32,786 bases of DNA from assembly GCA_024278695.1 (NCBI GenBank), contig JAJRSR010000280.1:1-32786 (forward strand). Direction: 5' to 3'. Source of the stretch: Planctomycetota bacterium (GTDB taxonomy: Bacteria > Planctomycetota > Phycisphaerae > UBA1845). Positions 28,731 to 32,786 of this stretch are shown piece by piece. Numbering within the stretch: position 1 is the stretch's first letter; each line of letters opens with the position of its first letter. The position numbers and the translations under genes were made by a program. The notes beneath the pieces were generated by a model. That model saw only the letters and a program-made list of their open reading frames with translations, made no database searches and was not told the DNA's origin.

Positions 28731-29549
28731 ATGACCACGCAATACGAGATCGGCGTCCTCGGAGCCGGCAACGCGGCCGAGGGCATCGTCCACGGCATTC
28801 TCCGTAACTCCGTCCTTTTCGACGATCGCATGATCGCGTCCGACCCCCATGAAACCCGCCGCAAGGTCTTCGCCGACCGCTTCCACATTGCCGTAACCGA
28901 CGATAACCGCCGCCTCGTCGAGAACAGCTACATTGTCATCCTGGCCGTAAAACCACAACAGTTCGCCAGCGTATGCGACGGGGTGGCAGACCTCATGCGC
29001 GAGGATCACCTCATCGTGTCGATCATGGCCGGCGTCTCCACCAAGACCATCGAAGCGGCCTTCCCCGATCGCCACGTCCGAGTCGTCCGCGCCATGCCCA
29101 ACCTGCCGATCCATGTCGGTGCGGGGATGGCCGGCGTCTGCAAGGGTACCTACGCACAAGACGTCGACCTGCTTCGCGCCCAACGGATTTTTGAAGCGGG
29201 CGGACGGTGTATCGTCATCGAGGACGAAACGCAAATGGATGCCGTGACCGCGATCTCGGGCTCCGGACCGGCGTACTTCTATTACTTCGTCGAGGCGCTG
29301 ACCGAAGCGGGCACGAAGGCCGGACTCACCCAAGCCCAGGCTGATATTCTCGCCAAGCAGACCTGCCTCGGTGCCGCACGAATGATGATCGAGTCCGGTG
29401 AGCTGCCAAGCGAGCTTCGTAAGAAGGTCACCTCCCCGGGTGGTACAACTCAGGCTGCGCTCGAAGCAATGCGCGAAGCCAACGTGTTCGACAAGATCGT
29501 GGAAAGCGTCTTGGCCGCGTGGCGTCGAAGCCAAGAGCTAGGCCGGTAG
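28731..29549 (+). CDS. proC: Pyrroline-5-carboxylate reductase
   Basis: IGVLGAGNAAEGIVHGIL; VKPQQFASV; RVVRAMPNLPIHVGAGMAGV; DAVTAISGSGPAYFYYFVEALTEAGTKAGL; SPGGTTQAALEAM. Confidence 0.95.
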   Translation: MTTQYEIGVLGAGNAAEGIVHGILRNSVLFDDRMIASDPHETRRKVFADRFHIAVTDDNRRLVENSYIVILAVKPQQFASVCDGVADLMREDHLIVSIMAGVSTKTIEAAFPDRHVRVVRAMPNLPIHVGAGMAGVCKGTYAQDVDLLRAQRIFEAGGRCIVIEDETQMDAVTAISGSGPAYFYYFVEALTEAGTKAGLTQAQADILAKQTCLGAARMMIESGELPSELRKKVTSPGGTTQAALEAMREANVFDKIVESVLAAWRRSQELGR

Positions 29550-29584
29550 GCATACGCCGGGGGGAAGTGCGAGCGATCGAAGCG

Positions 29585-30850
29585 CTACGCGACCGTCGGC
29601 ATGGCGCGGCTGCGCTGGGTATCGCTTACGGGCTTCGTCGCAGAAGCCATCGCCGTCGCGCGTTCGGTGCCATGTGCGTTCATAGACCTGCGATCCGTAT
29701 GGAAACGAATCAGATTCGCCACGAGCACAGTCACAAACATCTGCCCGATCGAAAACGCGATCAACCCGGCCAGCACCACCCGCGACCAATGAATCGCAAC
29801 GTAGCCGTCGGTAATGCGCGTCCAAACCCCCGGTCCGATCAGCGCAAGCAACACCGGCACCGCAGGAACTGCCGCGATCACCAACCCCGTAAACGAATAC
29901 GCACGGTCGAGCGTCTCGGCGGAAAAACTTCTTCGGGCCACGTCGGGCGTCCACAGGCGGTGCAAGTTCTCGCACAACACACTCGCGGATAGCAGCGTCA
30001 CCCCGGCGCTGCCAAGCAGCGAGCAGAAGAGCAACCGGTAGATCATATCTTCCCCGAGCCGCCCCGCGCGAAGCCACACCTCGACCGGGTGGACCGCCAG
30101 CAGCGTCATCACCGTCAGGCACAAACACGCCGACAACGCAAACAGCTTCGTCGGCCGCCACATCAAGGTCATCTCAAGAATCGTGCGGAGGAAACGAACG
30201 CCGTCACGAAGCACATGCAGCTTGGATTCTCCGATGCGCTCGGCGTAGGCCATAGGCCGCTCCACAATCTGCAACCGATCATCACTGAGCACGCGGGCAC
30301 TCATCGCCGGCGTGAAATGTAAGCCATCCGGCAGTGGGTAGAGTTGTTCCAACGCGCTGCGTCGAATCACCCGCATACCGCTGGCCGTGTCGCTGACGAC
30401 TCGGTTCGATAGCGCCGACAAGATCAACGCGTAGACCCGATTTCCCAACCGCCGGACGCGCGGCATCTCACTGCCCGCGCCAAGCCGCGAGCCAATCGCA
30501 ACGGCCGCGTTTTCCTTAACGATCGCCGTACAAAGCGTCGCGAAGAACTTCGGATCACAGGTACCGTCACCGTCAAGAAACGAAACGAGATCACCCGTGC
30601 CCTGACGAAACCCCTCTTTGATCGCCGCGCCATAGCCACGGTTGTGCTCAAACTCGATGAGCTTGACGCCATCATAGCTGGCCGCGATCTCTGCCGTGCG
30701 GTCGGTCGAGCCGTCACTCACCACGATCACCTCGACCGCATCGACCGGGCTGGCCGCAACGATGTGCTCGCGCGCCGCGAGCGTCCGCTCGATCGTCGAA
30801 CCGATCGCGTCCTCTTCGTTCAGCGCTGGAATGACAATGGTTAGTTTCAT
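29585..30850 (-). CDS. Family 2 glycosyltransferase with C-terminal membrane segments
   Basis: MKLTIVIPALNEEDAIGSTIERTL...VEVIVVSDGSTDRTAEIA...FEHNRGYGAAIKEGFRQGTGDLVSFLDGDGTCDP. ATG at 30850; several TM segments downstream. Confidence 0.92.
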   Translation of the reverse strand: MKLTIVIPALNEEDAIGSTIERTLAAREHIVAASPVDAVEVIVVSDGSTDRTAEIAASYDGVKLIEFEHNRGYGAAIKEGFRQGTGDLVSFLDGDGTCDPKFFATLCTAIVKENAAVAIGSRLGAGSEMPRVRRLGNRVYALILSALSNRVVSDTASGMRVIRRSALEQLYPLPDGLHFTPAMSARVLSDDRLQIVERPMAYAERIGESKLHVLRDGVRFLRTILEMTLMWRPTKLFALSACLCLTVMTLLAVHPVEVWLRAGRLGEDMIYRLLFCSLLGSAGVTLLSASVLCENLHRLWTPDVARRSFSAETLDRAYSFTGLVIAAVPAVPVLLALIGPGVWTRITDGYVAIHWSRVVLAGLIAFSIGQMFVTVLVANLIRFHTDRRSMNAHGTERATAMASATKPVSDTQRSRAMPTVA

Positions 30851-30954
30851 CGCTAGTTCCCATAATCTGTCGGTATTTGACCGCTCCGGCTTGAAGTGTT
30901 TCGCCCTCATATCATCCCACAAAGACGCGTGTTGACGCGCGAATCCCCTCTTAT

Positions 30955-31091
30955 GGGTGGCCCGTGGCTTTAGCCGTGGGGGATACGAATCCCTGGGACC
31001 GGCAAGAAGTGTTGTCGCAAGCAGCCCTGGGCAGTGTTTTTTGCCGCGACACCAATTCGACCTTCCCCACGGCTAAAGCCGTGGGGCACCC
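30955..31091. repeat. REPIN/MITE-like inverted-repeat element
   Basis: Left arm GGGTGGCCCGTGGCTTTAGCCGTGGGGGA (30955-30983) against the inverted right arm TTCCCCACGGCTAAAGCCGTGGGGCACCC (31063-31091). The right arm contains the perfect palindrome CCACGGCTAAAGCCGTGG; an inner TGTCGC/GCGACA pair is also present. Confidence 0.75.
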
Positions 31092-31197
31092 GGGCAACAA
31101 CCGCAAACTCAACCAACCCCTAACGGCATCCGATAGGACCGATAACGGGGTGGCACGGAGCGTCCCCGGATAATGTGTCGGCGAAACGAGAACACCT

Positions 31198-32786
31198 ATG
31201 CCCGTGGGGAACGGAATCGTTGTGGACGGATCAATCGCCACGCCCCCCGACCGGCCCTTTGCCCACGGCGAAAACGCTAAGACAATTCCGACCGATACCA
31301 CGGCACCGAAACCCGTTCGTTGGTGGCTGCTTCTTGCGGCCGGCGCGCTACTGTCGCTTGGCCTAGCGTTTACGCCACATCAAAACGGCATCGCCCCACT
31401 CATCGAATCCGACTACGCCTATCAGCTCATCGCGGCCGACCGTCTAGTCGCGGGGCAGGGATTGACTTCACTCCAACCCGTCGCGCCGAACCAACCATGG
31501 CAGTGGCAGTTTGACTGGGGCTACCTGACGCAGTGGCCCGCCGGCTACACGATTATGGTGGCTGGCTTACGCGCTATCATCGGCGGGACGAGCATCCACG
31601 CGGCGCATTGGATCAGCGCAATAGCCTGTGCGTTTGCGATGGTCGGATGGTTTGTTGTCGTGATCCGAACAGTGCCAAGCGGTGTCACTCGATATTTTCT
31701 TGCAGCCGTCGCAGCCGGCCTGGCCGTACCTGCGGCCTCGCTCATCAACCCCTCGACCGACGCGATCGTTATGGCCGTGCTGCCGTTTCTGATACTCGTG
31801 CTAGGCGCGGCGTTGGAAACACGCCGCTTCTCGCACGACGCTTCCCACTCCGGTGGCGTGATTCACACCGGGTTGCTTCGGTTCGCGTTAATCGGATTCG
31901 CCGCCGGGGTCTTGGTGTGGATTCGCTACGCGGCGATCTTCGCGAGCGCCGGAATCGGTTTGTACCTGCTTGTCATCTGGATCGCATCAAAACGCCTCGC
32001 CCTACGGCATGTGTTGGCCTACACAATCGGTGCGGCCACCCCTGTCGCCGCACTCGTCATCATCAACCGCGTGATGAGTTCATCCGCGTCCGCCCAATCA
32101 CAGATGAACCTCGGCACGGGCACATCAGCATTGTTCTCCTTCGATCTGATCAGCACCGCGTGGAACAAGTGGACGGCACTTGGGCTGTACGACTACCGCC
32201 CCGGAGTTGCCACGGCCTTCACTTGGTGGCCGTTGGTTTTTCTTGTCGCGATCGCCCTGAGCCCGAAACGCCGCCGCGTGATGCTTCGGCTACTTGCCAC
32301 GCCCACCGTCGGATTGAGCGTGTGCCTCGTGGTGGCACTTCTTACGATGCTTGTTGTGGCTACCGCCCTGTTCGGAGAGAAGTTTCATTACGTCGGGCTT
32401 GATCGCTACTACCTCCCCGCGAAACCGCTCTATTGCCTCCTGTTCGTCGCCCCGCTGCTTCTGGTGCCGCAGCGATCCTTTCGAATAGCCCTTGGGGCTA
32501 CGTTTTCTCTGGCGTTTCTCTTTACCGTGCAGGTCTCATGGTCGCGTACGCTTCAACGCTGGCATGAGGCCGACCGGCCGAGCACACCGTACGGCGCATG
32601 GAGCCGCGCGTTTGAGCCACACGCGCAAGATATGTTCTCCTGGTTAAGAAACCAAAACGACCCGTCACTCATCATCGTCAGCAACTTTCACGAATATATC
32701 ACACTCGAAACCGGCATCCCCGCGTTGCCGATCCCGCCGGACCGCACGACACTCGACCGCTGGATCAACAAAATCGCAACCGCACG
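31198..32786 (+). CDS. Large multi-TM membrane protein (glycosyltransferase/mannosyltransferase-like), truncated by the right edge
   Basis: Manual translation from ATG 31198 is open to the window end: MPVGNGIVVDGSIATPPDRP...PVRWWLLLAAGALLSLGLAFTPHQNGIAPLIESDYAYQLIAADRLVAGQGLTSLQPVAPNQPWQWQFDWGYLTQWPAGYTIMVAGLRAIIGG... with repeated hydrophobic segments. Missing from the ORF track; the listed ORF 31533..32402 is a wrong-frame shadow. Confidence 0.88.
   Translation, partial: MPVGNGIVVDGSIATPPDRPFAHGENAKTIPTDTTAPKPVRWWLLLAAGALLSLGLAFTPHQNGIAPLIESDYAYQLIAADRLVAGQGLTSLQPVAPNQPWQWQFDWGYLTQWPAGYTIMVAGLRAIIGGTSIHAAHWISAIACAFAMVGWFVVVIRTVPSGVTRYFLAAVAAGLAVPAASLINPSTDAIVMAVLPFLILVLGAALETRRFSHDASHSGGVIHTGLLRFALIGFAAGVLVWIRYAAIFASAGIGLYLLVIWIASKRLALRHVLAYTIGAATPVAALVIINRVMSSSASAQSQMNLGTGTSALFSFDLISTAWNKWTALGLYDYRPGVATAFTWWPLVFLVAIALSPKRRRVMLRLLATPTVGLSVCLVVALLTMLVVATALFGEKFHYVGLDRYYLPAKPLYCLLFVAPLLLVPQRSFRIALGATFSLAFLFTVQVSWSRTLQRWHEADRPSTPYGAWSRAFEPHAQDMFSWLRNQNDPSLIIVSNFHEYITLETGIPALPIPPDRTTLDRWINKIATA

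Noticed and set aside
28680-29534. 284-aa minus-strand ORF
   Set aside because: Antisense to the clear proC gene.
31533-32402. 289-aa plus-strand ORF
   Set aside because: Arg-rich wrong-frame ORF inside the multi-TM CDS starting at 31198.

Overview
GC-rich bacterial chromosomal window. The zinc-ribbon/Yip1-like membrane proteins, dockerin and IPTL-CTERM-like secreted proteins, PolX and MqnD are compatible with a planctomycete-type genome, but that lineage call is inference. About 22 protein-coding genes and one tRNA-Glu(CTC) are supported. Two CDSs run off the window edges and are missing from the ORF track (1..449 minus; 31198..32786 plus). Strongest non-routine observations: (1) a carboxymuconolactone decarboxylase/AhpD-like gene at 1834..2439 with an in-frame UGA exactly at the second redox Cys (CxxU instead of CxxC), family-like sequence continuing after the UGA, and a perfect 6-bp hairpin 24 nt downstream resembling a bacterial SECIS, so a probable selenoprotein; (2) a complete beta-carbonic anhydrase domain inserted into the two-TM helical sensor domain of a chemoreceptor-like protein that ends before HAMP/signalling (9086..10912); (3) an NHL-propeller plus 15xCxxCH multiheme cytochrome ORF interrupted by one in-frame TAG (11148..14426); (4) two REPIN/MITE-like nested inverted-repeat elements (14810..14976 and 30955..31091) plus a degenerate relative near 22501; (5) a secreted protein with four W(G/A)EN(V/I)GW(I/V)N repeats and a dockerin-like tail. 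No CRISPR array, rRNA or intact transposase was seen.
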